A DNA stretch of 64,000 nucleotides. Source: Azoarcus sp. KH32C. Lineage in GTDB: Bacteria > Pseudomonadota > Gammaproteobacteria > Burkholderiales > Rhodocyclaceae. Position 1 is the stretch's first letter; the number at the start of each line of letters is the position of its first letter. The notes below the pieces were generated by a model. The model was not told the DNA's origin, ran no database searches, and saw only the letters and a program-made list of their open reading frames with translations. Below, piece by piece: positions 26,852-35,057 of the stretch. Location: assembly GCF_000349945.1 (NCBI RefSeq), contig NC_020516.1, forward strand, positions 4,030,001 to 4,094,000, in the 5' to 3' direction. The position numbers were made by a program, and so were the translations under genes.

Positions 26852-28213
26852 TTATTGAAACAGGATCTTCGCCGCCAACCCCACCAGCCCGCAAACCGCG
26901 ATCACCTCGATGACGTTGCGGCGGAAGCGGAACAGCGCGACCGCGGCGGCCAGCGCGATCAGCGCCGAGGGGACGTCGAAGGGACCGGCGAAGCCCTTGG
27001 GCCACAGCACGTGGTAACCGAAGAAGACTGCGAGGTTGAGGATCACGCCGACCACTGCGGCGGTGATCGCGGTGAGCGGCGCCGTGAACTTGAGGTCGTT
27101 GTGCGTCGTCTCGACCAGGGGCCCCCCGGCGAGGATGAACAGGAAGGACGGCAGGAAGGTGAACCAGGTGACCAGCGTCGCCGCGAGCGCACCGGCGAGG
27201 AAGACGGCGTCCGGCCCGAACAAGGCCTTCACATAGCCGCCGACGAAGCCGACGAAGGCGACGACCATGATCAGCGGCCCCGGCGTGGTCTCGCCGAGCG
27301 CGAGGCCATCGATCATCTGTACCGGCGTCAGCCAGCCGTAGTGGTCGACCGCGCCTTGGTAGACGTAGGGCAACACCGCGTAGGCCCCGCCGAAGGTCAG
27401 CAGCGCGGCCTTCGTGAAGAACCAGCCCATCTGCGTCAGCGTGTGACCCCAGCCCCAGGTCGCCATCAGCAGCGCCATCGGCACCACCCACAGCAGCGCG
27501 CCGACCACGATCACGCGCGCAAGCCGGCTCCAGCGGAAGCGGGCGTGCTCGGGCGTCGGCGTGTCGTCGTCGATCAGCGCCGGACCGAAGGACTTGTCCG
27601 CCTTGCCGTGCCCGCCTCCAGTCTTGAAGCGCTCGGGCGCGACCCGACCGCCGACGTAACCGATGAGCGCCGCGGCGCCGACGATCACCGGGAACGGCAG
27701 GTTCAGCGCGAAGATCGCGACGAAGGACGCCGCGGCGATGGCCCACAGCAGGTTGTTCTTCAGCGCCCGCGAGCCGATGCGGTGCGCCGCCTGCACGACG
27801 ATCGCGGTGACCGCCGGCTTGATGCCGTAGAAGAGCCCCGCAACGACCGGCACGTCGCCGAAGGCGATATAGATCCACGACAGCGCAATCAGGATCAGCA
27901 GCGACGGCAGCACGAACAGCCCGCCCGCGACGATGCCTCCCCGGGTTCGGTGCATCAGCCAGCCGATGTAGGTCGCGAGCTGCTGCGCCTCCGGCCCCGG
28001 CAGCACCATGCAGTAGTTGAGCGCGTGCAGGAAGCGGCGCTCCGAGATCCAGCGCCGGTTCTCGACGAGCTCCTGGTGCATGATCGCGATCTGCCCGGCG
28101 GGCCCGCCGAAGCTGATGAAGCCGAGCTTGAGCCAGAACGCGAAGGCCTGCCAGAAGCCGACCGGCTCGGGAGCGGTCGCCGTGTCGACAACGAGGGCCT
28201 CGGATGGGGTCAT
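26852..28213 (-). CDS. chrA: Chromate transporter ChrA (long, two-domain CHR family)
   Basis: 453 residues with two homologous CHR domains of about five or six helices each. The N-terminal half has 'KLGFISFGGPAGQIAIMH' and 'NYCMVLPGPEAQQL'; the C-terminal half repeats it as 'FTKAALLTFGGAYAVLPYV' and 'LALGETTPGPLI'. The family exports chromate (or takes up sulfate-like anions) across the inner membrane. No ChrB regulator is adjacent, so it may have a broader anion role. It is followed by the ABC exporter. Confidence 0.92.
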   Translation of the reverse strand: MTPSEALVVDTATAPEPVGFWQAFAFWLKLGFISFGGPAGQIAIMHQELVENRRWISERRFLHALNYCMVLPGPEAQQLATYIGWLMHRTRGGIVAGGLFVLPSLLILIALSWIYIAFGDVPVVAGLFYGIKPAVTAIVVQAAHRIGSRALKNNLLWAIAAASFVAIFALNLPFPVIVGAAALIGYVGGRVAPERFKTGGGHGKADKSFGPALIDDDTPTPEHARFRWSRLARVIVVGALLWVVPMALLMATWGWGHTLTQMGWFFTKAALLTFGGAYAVLPYVYQGAVDHYGWLTPVQMIDGLALGETTPGPLIMVVAFVGFVGGYVKALFGPDAVFLAGALAATLVTWFTFLPSFLFILAGGPLVETTHNDLKFTAPLTAITAAVVGVILNLAVFFGYHVLWPKGFAGPFDVPSALIALAAAVALFRFRRNVIEVIAVCGLVGLAAKILFQ

Positions 28214-28267
28214 GGCACGCGATCTCCTTGCCTCAGTCGGCCCCTCATACTACAGGCCGCGACGATT

Positions 28268-28293
28268 CCGCGGTGCACCACGAGGCACCGCGG
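28268..28293 (-). terminator. Hairpin downstream of the chemoreceptor gene
   Basis: A perfect 9-bp stem (28268-28276 / 28285-28293, CCGCGGTGC) with an 8-nt loop lies 20 bp past the chemoreceptor stop. No T-run follows on the minus strand, so it is at best a weak or Rho-assisted terminator. Confidence 0.35.
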
Positions 28294-28313
28294 GCGTCGA
28301 GCTCCGCCTCCCC

Positions 28314-29939
28314 TTATGCGACGCGGAAGCGCCGTGCCGTATCCTGCAGCACCGTCGCCACCGACTCCAGCTGCTGTGCGGCCGAAGCCGTCTGGCGCAC
28401 GGCCGCGCTGTTTTCCTCGGTCATCTGCGCGATCTGCTCGACGCGGCGCGCGATGTCGTTGCTCGTCGAGGACTGCTCATTCAGCGCGTTCGTGATCTCG
28501 CCGACGACCACGAGGACGTTCTGGGACTGTGCGTCGATCAGCTGGATCGACTGCCCCGCTTCGTCCGACAGGCGCGCGACGCCGTCCATCTCGGCAACGA
28601 CCCTTTCCATGCTACCGACGGTATCCGCCGTCACGGACTGCACCAGCCCGATCGTCTCGGCGATCTCCTTCGTCGAATTGGCGGTGCGCTCCGCGAGCTT
28701 GCGCACTTCGTCCGCAACGACGGCAAAGCCGCGGCCATGCTCGCCGGCGCGCGCCGCCTCGATCGCGGCGTTCAGCGCCAGCAGATTCGTCTGCTCCGCC
28801 ACCTCGCGGATCACGGCGACGATCGACGAAATGCGTTCGGTCAGCTCGCCGAGTTCGCGGATCTTCTCGGCGGTCGCCTGGACGGACCGGGATGTGTCGG
28901 TGTCGGCAGACACCAGCGCACCGATGATGTTGCGACCTGCGACGGAGGCCTCGCCCGAGCGGGTTGCCGAATCGCACACCTCGCGGGCGCTGTCGGACAC
29001 CTGCGAGATCGACACCGACATTTCCTCGACCGACGCTGCCATCGACACGGCGGCCTGAGCGTGGTCCTCCGTCGAATGGGAGAGCTGGGTCGTCGCCGCC
29101 GCAAGCTGGCTGCTCATCGCGGCAATGTCTTGCGAATTGTGTTGCAGCGAGCCGACGATCTCGCGCAGCGCGGCCTGCATGCGACTGCAGGACTGCAGCA
29201 CCGACGCGAGTTCGTCGCGCCCGCGCGCCTCGATGTTCTGCGACAAGTCGCCGTCGGCAATGCGTTGGGCGATGTGCTGCACCTTCGTGAGCGGACGGAC
29301 GATCGACACGACGATGCGCCACGCGAGCGCCAGCAGGAAGCCCGCCGCGACGACGAAGATCAGCCCGGCGCGGACCAGAGCGCCGCGGAATTCGGTGGCA
29401 ACGTCATCGACGTAGATGCCCGTCGTCACCACCCAGCCCCAGGGCTCATACAGCGCGCTGGTCGACACCTTGGGCACCGGCGCGCTACCGGCGCCGCGCG
29501 GCCAGATGTAATCGACGAAATCGCCCTTGCCGCGCTTGGCCGCCGCGACCGCTTCGACGACGATCAACACGCCGTTGGCGTCCTTGAGACCGGACAGATC
29601 CTTGCCTTCGAGCTCGGGCTTCATCGGATGGCGGATCATGTGGTGGGCGGTGTCGACGATGAAGAAATAGTTGTCGCCGTCGTAGCGCAGCGCGCCGACC
29701 GCAGCCTTCGCCTGCTCGCGCGCGGCATCGGCCTCCATCTTTCCGCCCGCCGCGAGATCGCCGTAGTGGCGGATCAGCGTCATCGCGTTCTCCACCAGCG
29801 CCTGGGTCTTCTGTCGTCGTTCCTTGATCGTTTCGTTGCGCTGGTTCCACGCGGAAGCCAGCGATACGACCGCAATCAGGAGCATCGCGGTACCGACGAG
29901 CAACCACAGGCGGTTGCGGATTTTCAGACTCGACAACAT
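28314..29939 (-). CDS. Methyl-accepting chemotaxis protein with Cache-type sensor domain
   Basis: 541 residues: membrane helix about 10-30, periplasmic single-Cache domain about 35-185 ('GDNYFFIVDTAHHMIRHP', 'YEPWGWVVTTGIYVDD'), second helix about 188-208, HAMP about 210-265, and a signalling domain with hairpin tip 'EVAEQTNLLALNAAIEAARA'. There is no CheR-docking pentapeptide at the C-terminus. The ATG at 29939 has GAAGGT 5 nt upstream; the upstream in-frame extension lacks a signal anchor. It would bias the flagellar motor in response to a periplasmic small molecule such as an organic acid. It lies next to the redox locus, but no functional link is shown. Confidence 0.92.
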   Translation of the reverse strand: MLSSLKIRNRLWLLVGTAMLLIAVVSLASAWNQRNETIKERRQKTQALVENAMTLIRHYGDLAAGGKMEADAAREQAKAAVGALRYDGDNYFFIVDTAHHMIRHPMKPELEGKDLSGLKDANGVLIVVEAVAAAKRGKGDFVDYIWPRGAGSAPVPKVSTSALYEPWGWVVTTGIYVDDVATEFRGALVRAGLIFVVAAGFLLALAWRIVVSIVRPLTKVQHIAQRIADGDLSQNIEARGRDELASVLQSCSRMQAALREIVGSLQHNSQDIAAMSSQLAAATTQLSHSTEDHAQAAVSMAASVEEMSVSISQVSDSAREVCDSATRSGEASVAGRNIIGALVSADTDTSRSVQATAEKIRELGELTERISSIVAVIREVAEQTNLLALNAAIEAARAGEHGRGFAVVADEVRKLAERTANSTKEIAETIGLVQSVTADTVGSMERVVAEMDGVARLSDEAGQSIQLIDAQSQNVLVVVGEITNALNEQSSTSNDIARRVEQIAQMTEENSAAVRQTASAAQQLESVATVLQDTARRFRVA

Positions 29940-30203
29940 GAGGACCTTCTGGAGAAGTGGGGAGAACGCCGCTCCAGACAGGGAACCCAGAGACGACCGA
30001 ACGGAGGATCGACGTCGGCACAGGGAAACCGACGACACGAGCCATCATACGATAGTCATATGCCGACATGGAAGCACCGGCCCCCGAAACGGGTACCGGC
30101 AACGGGGGGTGGCGCCGCGACGCCGTCGGTTTTCGACATGGCCAGCAATCCATTCGACGTAGCGAATGCCATCGAATCGATCAAGAACGCCGCCCCGCGC
30201 ACC

Positions 30204-30590
30204 CTATTTCAGCGAGATGAGATAGGCGATCACGTCGGCCCGCGCGGCCGCGTTCGGCAGGCCGTCGTACTTCATCTTGCCGCCGACGACGGTCTTCCGC
30301 GGAAGCTGGAGATAGGCATCGAGCCGGTCAGGCGTCCATTCGATACCCGACTGCCTCATCGCCTCCGAATAGCCGGAAAAATCCGCCACCGACCCGGCCT
30401 TGCGTCCGATGACGCCATGCAGGCTCGGCCCTTTCTTGTTCGTCCCGACAACCGGACTGTGGCAGTCGCCGCATTCCTCGGCGAACACGTTCCGGCCCTT
30501 GCCGGCGTCACCGATGGCCCAGGCCTGCGGCGCCGCAAATACCGCCCCCATGCAGAGGGCGGCGGCGATGATGTGCGTTCTCGACGTCAT
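30204..30590 (-). CDS. Periplasmic class I monoheme cytochrome c
   Basis: 128 residues: signal peptide (cut near 'AWAIG'), heme site C40-x-x-C43-H44 ('CGDCH') and axial Met at M106 in 'GGKMKYDG', the layout of soluble cytochrome c2/c-552-type carriers. It starts 9 bp after the stop of the cytochrome-porin gene, with GGTGG upstream, so the two are co-transcribed. It is the natural shuttle between an outer-membrane cytochrome and inner-membrane enzymes such as NapC-type proteins or the aa3 oxidase with its fused c domain. Confidence 0.93.
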   Translation of the reverse strand: MTSRTHIIAAALCMGAVFAAPQAWAIGDAGKGRNVFAEECGDCHSPVVGTNKKGPSLHGVIGRKAGSVADFSGYSEAMRQSGIEWTPDRLDAYLQLPRKTVVGGKMKYDGLPNAAARADVIAYLISLK

Positions 30591-30599
30591 GATTCCACC

Positions 30600-31943
30600 T
30601 CAGATCGACATCCACATGAACAGCATCGTGGTGTTGTTGTCACGGGCGCGTCGCTCGTTGCCGTCCGCATCCAGGAAGGTCGAGCCGCCCATGAAGCGCT
30701 CGTACCCGGTGTATTGCAGGCCCAGGCGCACGTTCGCCCACGGCGCGCCCCAGGAGCCTTCCTTGCCCCACGGCGTCCAGTCCGCCTGCAGGATGTAGCC
30801 CGAGGTGTTCGGCTTGCCGTTCAGCGAGCTCGAGTTGAGGGTCGCGTCGCGGTTGCCGCGGCTGTCGAAATAGCCCGCCGTCAGGCCCCAGGTCTGCGCG
30901 TAGTGGTACGAGGCCGCAAGGCGGACCTGGTCGAGGCTGCCGCCGCGCTTGTCGGCTTCGCCCAGCTTGCCGGCGGTGTAGTCGAGCGTCTGCCATTCCT
31001 TCATGTAGCTCGCGTTGACGGTGAAGATGTGCTCGCGATTGCCGAGGAACTGGTAGGCCGCGTCGATTCCCATGTCGCGGTACTTGTCGCCGGTGCCGAG
31101 GTCCGTGCGGTCGGGCTGCAGGTTGGCGTCGAACCCCGACAAGCCGACCGAGAAGTTGTCGCGCTTGCGGTCCATGAGATACGCGAGCCGCCAGTACTTG
31201 CCGACACCCTTGAACTTGCCGGGGTCATCGGCGTTGATGCGGTCGAGCGTGGTCTTCGACAGCGTGTTGTAGAGGCCCGCTTCGGCATACAGGTGGTTGT
31301 CGAAGAACATGTAGGCATTGGCGCCGATCACGCCGCTCGCGAGGCTCTCGACGAGCGGCGACGGGCCGAAGCCGGCATTGAAGTCCGACGCGGTGTAGGG
31401 GAATCGCCACTGGCCGAGCGTATTGAGGGGATCGGTGAGCGTCGGGTTCGAATTGAGCGACAGGCCGAACATCGTCTCCTTGCCGCCGAGCTCCACCGCG
31501 CGCGCATAGCGCAGGTCGGCCTGGTCGAGCGCGCTCTTGCGATCGACGCCGGACCAGGTCGCCTGCACGAAGGTGCCGAGGTTGTCGGCGAGACGGCCCG
31601 CGAGGAACAGCGAAGCTTCCTGCATCGCGGCATTGTCGTTGCTACCGAAGTGCTTGATCTTGTCGCCGTCGGCGGCATCCTTTTCGGTGCGCGTCCAGTT
31701 CGCGACCATCATCGCCGACAGCGGCACCTTGCCGCCCTTGCCGTCGGTGTCGGCGTAGCCGCCGATCTTGAACATCCTGCCGTAAGGCGTGAGCTGCGGG
31801 CCGAAGGCGCCGACGTGGCAGGCCGCGCACTCCGAACCGGTCTGACGCGCGTAGCTCGGCAGCGCATGCGCCGCCGACGCCGCGAGTCCGAGCAGCATTC
31901 CCGCCGCCAGCGCACGCACGCTCCGCATCGATGATACTTCCAT
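30600..31943 (-). CDS. Fused monoheme cytochrome-porin, Cyc2-like outer membrane protein
   Basis: 447 residues: signal peptide (cut near 'AHA-LPS'), then a short heme segment 'PSYARQTGSECAACH' with C39-x-x-C42-H43, then 'LTPYGRMFKIGGYAD' and a C-terminal ~380 residues of alternating amphipathic strands with many aromatic residues, as in an outer-membrane beta barrel. The N-terminal pattern (ARQTG, CxxCH, GRxFKxxGY) is what I recall for Cyc2, the iron oxidase of acidophilic and neutrophilic iron oxidisers. The relation is by motif, not alignment. ATG 31943 is favoured over 31949 because GAGGA is then 6 nt upstream. It pairs with the cytochrome c gene downstream. Confidence 0.78.
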   Translation of the reverse strand: MEVSSMRSVRALAAGMLLGLAASAAHALPSYARQTGSECAACHVGAFGPQLTPYGRMFKIGGYADTDGKGGKVPLSAMMVANWTRTEKDAADGDKIKHFGSNDNAAMQEASLFLAGRLADNLGTFVQATWSGVDRKSALDQADLRYARAVELGGKETMFGLSLNSNPTLTDPLNTLGQWRFPYTASDFNAGFGPSPLVESLASGVIGANAYMFFDNHLYAEAGLYNTLSKTTLDRINADDPGKFKGVGKYWRLAYLMDRKRDNFSVGLSGFDANLQPDRTDLGTGDKYRDMGIDAAYQFLGNREHIFTVNASYMKEWQTLDYTAGKLGEADKRGGSLDQVRLAASYHYAQTWGLTAGYFDSRGNRDATLNSSSLNGKPNTSGYILQADWTPWGKEGSWGAPWANVRLGLQYTGYERFMGGSTFLDADGNERRARDNNTTMLFMWMSI

Positions 31944-31964
31944 ATCCATTCCTCTTTCGCAGGT

Positions 31965-31982
31965 GAGAATGGGCGGATTCTC
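31965..31982. repeat. Short inverted repeat upstream of the cytochrome-porin
   Basis: GAGAAT (31965-31970) and ATTCTC (31977-31982) separated by 6 bp form a dyad 22 bp upstream of the cytochrome-porin ATG. It is small but lies in a divergent promoter region and could be an operator. Confidence 0.35.
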
Positions 31983-31988
31983 GGACTA

Positions 31989-32048
31989 TGAAGCTTGCGA
32001 ATGCCTGACGAATGTCCATGCCCGCTCGTCAGGCATTCGCAAGCTTCA
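31989..32048. repeat. Perfect 23-bp inverted repeat between divergent cytochrome genes
   Basis: Arms 31989-32011 and 32026-32048 are exact reverse complements (the left arm begins TGAAGCTTGCGAATGCCTGA) with a 14-nt spacer. It lies about 45 bp from the cytochrome-porin start and 40 bp from the NapC-like start. As RNA it would fold into a very stable hairpin in either leader. There is no T-run, so a plain terminator is unlikely. An operator, leader structure or miniature mobile-element relic are options. Confidence 0.85.
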
Positions 32049-32087
32049 GCCGTGGATCATTCGCCGACTTCTGAACGGAGACGGGGC

Positions 32088-32663
32088 ATGGACAAGGGAA
32101 GCGACAAGATCAGGAAGGCAAGCGTCTTCGGTCTGGGATCGGCAGGCCTGATACTGGTCGGGGCATTGCTCGCGGGCGCCGGCAAGGTCGCGCTCGATCA
32201 CACCAATACCGTAGAGTTCTGCACGTCCTGTCACGAAATGAAGGACAACAACTACAGCGAGTACAAGGACACGATCCACGCGCACAACCGCAGCGGCGTG
32301 AAAGCCACCTGCGCCGACTGCCACGTGCCCCACGAGTTCGTCGACACCATGGTGCGCAAGCTCAAGGCGTCGAATGACGTGTTCCAGCATCTCGCGGGCA
32401 CGATCGACACGCGCGAGAAATTCGAAGCCCGTCGCCTCGAGCTCGCGAAGCGCGTGTGGCAGCGGATGAAGGACTCGGATTCGCGCGAATGCCGAAACTG
32501 CCACGACGTCGAGGCGATGGCCGCCGACAAGCAGGGCACGACTGCGCGCAAGCAGCACCAGAAACTCGCGTCCGGCGAGCGGACCTGCATCGACTGCCAC
32601 TTCGGCATCGCACACAAGGAGCCCGACGGAGGCGTCGAGCCGCTCGATCTCGTGAAACAATAG
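32088..32663 (+). CDS. NapC/NirT-family tetraheme c-type cytochrome (quinol dehydrogenase)
   Basis: 191 residues: short cytoplasmic start, one membrane anchor (about 13-32), periplasmic domain with four heme sites C45-H49, C75-H79, C135-H139 and C167-H171. The spacing is that of NapC/NirT/CymA-type proteins, which take electrons from quinol and pass them to periplasmic or outer-membrane partners. No nap, nir or nrf catalytic subunit is adjacent; instead the divergent operon encodes a cytochrome c and a cytochrome-porin. The ATG at 32088 has GGAG 7 nt upstream; an in-frame GTG/ATG region upstream crosses the inverted repeat and is rejected. Confidence 0.92.
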   Translation: MDKGSDKIRKASVFGLGSAGLILVGALLAGAGKVALDHTNTVEFCTSCHEMKDNNYSEYKDTIHAHNRSGVKATCADCHVPHEFVDTMVRKLKASNDVFQHLAGTIDTREKFEARRLELAKRVWQRMKDSDSRECRNCHDVEAMAADKQGTTARKQHQKLASGERTCIDCHFGIAHKEPDGGVEPLDLVKQ

Positions 32664-32690
32664 CCGTCACGGCGCTCTCCATCAAAGTAC

Positions 32691-33362
32691 ATGCGGATAC
32701 TGATTGTCGAAGACGACGCGCTCGTCGCGGACGGCCTCAAGCAGGGCCTGCAGCAGCTCGGCTATACCGTGGACGTCGCGACGAGCGCGGAGGAAGCCGA
32801 CGCCTTCGTCGCCGGCGAGAGCTTCGACCTTGCGCTGGTCGACATCGGTCTGCCCGGCGTCGACGGGCTCGAATTCATCCGTCGCTTGCGAGAGCGCGGC
32901 AACCGACTGCCGGCGCTCGTGCTGACGGCACGCGAAAGCATGGAAGACACGGTCCGCGGGCTCGACGCCGGCGCCGACGACTACATCACAAAACCCTATC
33001 GCCTGCCCGAAGTCGCCGCCCGGATGCGCGCCCTGCTGCGCCGCGCCCATGCCGTCAGCGACGCCTGCCTGCGCCACAACGGGCTCGCGCTCGACACGCG
33101 GACGCGCGCCGCAACGCTCGACGGCGAGCCGATCGAGCTGACGAACCGCGAATGGGCGATCCTCGAGATGCTGCTGATGGCTTCCCCGGCCGTCGTCAGC
33201 AAGGACAAGCTGGTGCAGAGCCTCGCCGGCTGGGACAAGGACATCACGCCGAACGCGATCGAGGTGCACGTCTCGCGCCTGCGCGGCAAGCTCGCGCCCG
33301 GCGCGATCGTGATCCGCACGGTCCGCGGCATCGGATATCGCGTCGATGCGCCGGCTGACTGA
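32691..33362 (+). CDS. OmpR-family response regulator (TctD/QseB-like)
   Basis: 223 residues: REC domain with E7/D8, phospho-acceptor D51 in 'LVDIGLPG', switch 'LTAR' and Lys in 'YITKPY', then a winged-helix DNA-binding domain ('LTNREWAILEMLL', 'VSRLRGKL', 'IRTVRGIGYRV'). It starts 27 bp after the tetraheme cytochrome gene and overlaps the kinase gene by 17 bp, so the cytochrome and the two-component pair form one transcription unit. A likely target is the divergent promoter region next door (inference). Confidence 0.94.
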   Translation: MRILIVEDDALVADGLKQGLQQLGYTVDVATSAEEADAFVAGESFDLALVDIGLPGVDGLEFIRRLRERGNRLPALVLTARESMEDTVRGLDAGADDYITKPYRLPEVAARMRALLRRAHAVSDACLRHNGLALDTRTRAATLDGEPIELTNREWAILEMLLMASPAVVSKDKLVQSLAGWDKDITPNAIEVHVSRLRGKLAPGAIVIRTVRGIGYRVDAPAD

Positions 33363-34743
33363 CCGCATGCCGCGCGTGCGGTCGCCGCTCGGCCTGCGCC
33401 GACGCCTGATCCTCGCGCTCGCGATCCCGCTGCTGCTGATCGTCGTCACGAGTTCGGCGCTCGATTACCGCGTCGCCCGTCAGACCGCCGACACGGCCCA
33501 CGACGAAGCCCTCGCCGACACCGTGTTCGACCTGAAATCCTATGTCACCAAACAGCAGGGCGCCGGCCGGATCGACCTGACGCAGGAGGCGGAGGCGATC
33601 CTGCGCAGCAATGCGCCGGACCTGCTTTACTTTTCCGTGCGCAACGCGGCCGGCGAACTCCTCGCGGGCGACGCCGGCCTGCCGGCCTTCGATGCGCCGT
33701 CCGACGCCAACCGGGTGCAGTTCCGCGACGGCGCGTATCGGGAGCGGCCGGTGCGGATCGCGCTCCTGCGCATGGACGGCGCCTCCGGCCCGCTGATCAC
33801 GGTGATGGAGACCACCGGCAAACGCCAGCAGTCGCGGCAGCGCATCCTTGCAGCGATGGTGTTGCCCAACCTCGCGGTGGTTGCGGCGACCCTGATCGCC
33901 GTGCTGTTCGGCGTGCGCCACGGCCTGCTGCCCTTGCAGGCGGTCGAGCGCGAGATCGCCGCGCGCTCCGTGACCGACCTGCACGCGTTCGACCTCGCGG
34001 CATCGCCGATCGAAATCCGCCCGATGCTCAGTCGCCTGAACGAGCTTTTCGTCCTGCTGCGGCAAGCGTCGGAAGTGCAACAGCGCTTCATCGCCGATGC
34101 TGCCCACCAATTGCGCACGCCGCTTGCCGGCCTGCAGAACCAACTCGATCTCGCCGTCGGCGAAGGCGCATTCGGACAGAATCCCCAACGCCTCGACCAT
34201 ATCGAGGAGGCCACCAGCCGCATCGGTCACCTGCTGAGCCAGCTCCTCGCATATGCCCGCACCGAAGCCTCGACCCCGGCACCGCGCGTCTTCGAGGCTG
34301 TCCGGCTCGAACAGCTCGTTGAGAACTCCGCGTCGCTGTTCCTCGACGCCGCCTTGGCAAGGGACATCGACCTCGGCTTCGAAATATCCGCCGCGGCAAC
34401 GGTCGGCCTGTCATGGATGCTGCAGGAGGCCCTGTCGAACCTGATCGACAATGCGATCCGTTACACGCCGCGCGGGGGCGTCGTCACCGTCCGCTGCGGC
34501 AGCGATGGCGCCCAGCCCTTCCTGGAGGTCGAGGACAGCGGACCGGGGATCGCGCCGGAACATGCGACGCACGTCTTCGAACGCTTCTACCGGATCCCGG
34601 GCTCCAGCGGGACTGGTTGCGGCCTGGGGCTCGCCATCGTCAGCGAAATCGCCCAGGTGCATCGTGCAGAAGTCTTGCTCGCGGCCGCCGCTCCGCACGG
34701 ACTTCGCGTCCGTATCCGCTTCCCAGCAGCCTTGCCCGTATAA
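33346..34743 (+). CDS. Sensor histidine kinase, TctE/QseC-like
   Basis: 465 residues: helix about 20-40, periplasmic 2CSK_N-type sensor about 45-160, helix about 170-192, HAMP-like linker, HisKA with 'DAAHQLRTPLAGLQNQL', and ATPase domain with 'NLIDNAIRYTP', 'DSGPGI', 'FERFYR' and 'GCGLGLAIV'. The TctE-type sensor is linked in other bacteria to tricarboxylate or metal signals; its ligand here is unknown. It overlaps the regulator by 17 bp and ends the unit. Confidence 0.92.
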   Translation: MRRLTDRMPRVRSPLGLRRRLILALAIPLLLIVVTSSALDYRVARQTADTAHDEALADTVFDLKSYVTKQQGAGRIDLTQEAEAILRSNAPDLLYFSVRNAAGELLAGDAGLPAFDAPSDANRVQFRDGAYRERPVRIALLRMDGASGPLITVMETTGKRQQSRQRILAAMVLPNLAVVAATLIAVLFGVRHGLLPLQAVEREIAARSVTDLHAFDLAASPIEIRPMLSRLNELFVLLRQASEVQQRFIADAAHQLRTPLAGLQNQLDLAVGEGAFGQNPQRLDHIEEATSRIGHLLSQLLAYARTEASTPAPRVFEAVRLEQLVENSASLFLDAALARDIDLGFEISAAATVGLSWMLQEALSNLIDNAIRYTPRGGVVTVRCGSDGAQPFLEVEDSGPGIAPEHATHVFERFYRIPGSSGTGCGLGLAIVSEIAQVHRAEVLLAAAAPHGLRVRIRFPAALPV

Positions 34744-35057
34744 GCCGCAAAACGGGGGGCGCCAGGCAGTTTGTTGCAGCGCGCCAGACGAGACCGGAAG
34801 AAATGCCGCGCCTGCGCGCCGGATCAGGAAAAATTTTCCCCCGCCATGCGTGAAACCCGCAAAAGCCGAAAAACATTTCCCCAGTCCCCTCCGTAACATT
34901 CTCCTCCACGCAACCGCCCCCACGAGCGGCTGCAACAAAAACAAGCAGGAGACAGACCATCGTGGATTCACCGGTTGCCGCGCGAGCGGCCGGTATCCCT
35001 TCGTCTCCGCCGTGCTTGTGCAGTACCCCGCGCACCGCCCACAAGGAGGAGACATAC
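34744..35057. promoter_or_regulatory. Leader and promoter region of the liv operon
   Basis: No gene seen in 314 bp. It holds an AT palindrome GGAAAAATTTTCC (34827-34839) in GC-rich surroundings. Nearer the gene, at 34970-34994, is a hairpin with a 5-bp GCCGC/GCGGC stem and a GCGA tetraloop, extended by ACCG/CGGT across a 3-nt bulge. AAGGAGGA (35043-35050) is the livK ribosome site. The AT palindrome resembles one upstream of the oxidoreductase gene at 22587. Confidence 0.4.

Noticed and set aside
30151..30168. Small dyad CATTCG-N6-CGAATG between the cytochrome c and chemoreceptor genes
   Set aside because: Six-bp arms are expected by chance in this length, and no promoter or T-run is attached.
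28017..31934. A long plus-strand open frame opposite chrA, the chemoreceptor and the cytochrome genes
   Set aside because: Same antisense artefact; the opposite strand encodes complete proteins with CxxCH and chemoreceptor signatures.
34962..35057. GTG at 34962 as an earlier livK start
   Set aside because: It would place 32 polar residues ahead of a good signal peptide, and the ATG at 35058 has a perfect AAGGAGGA site.
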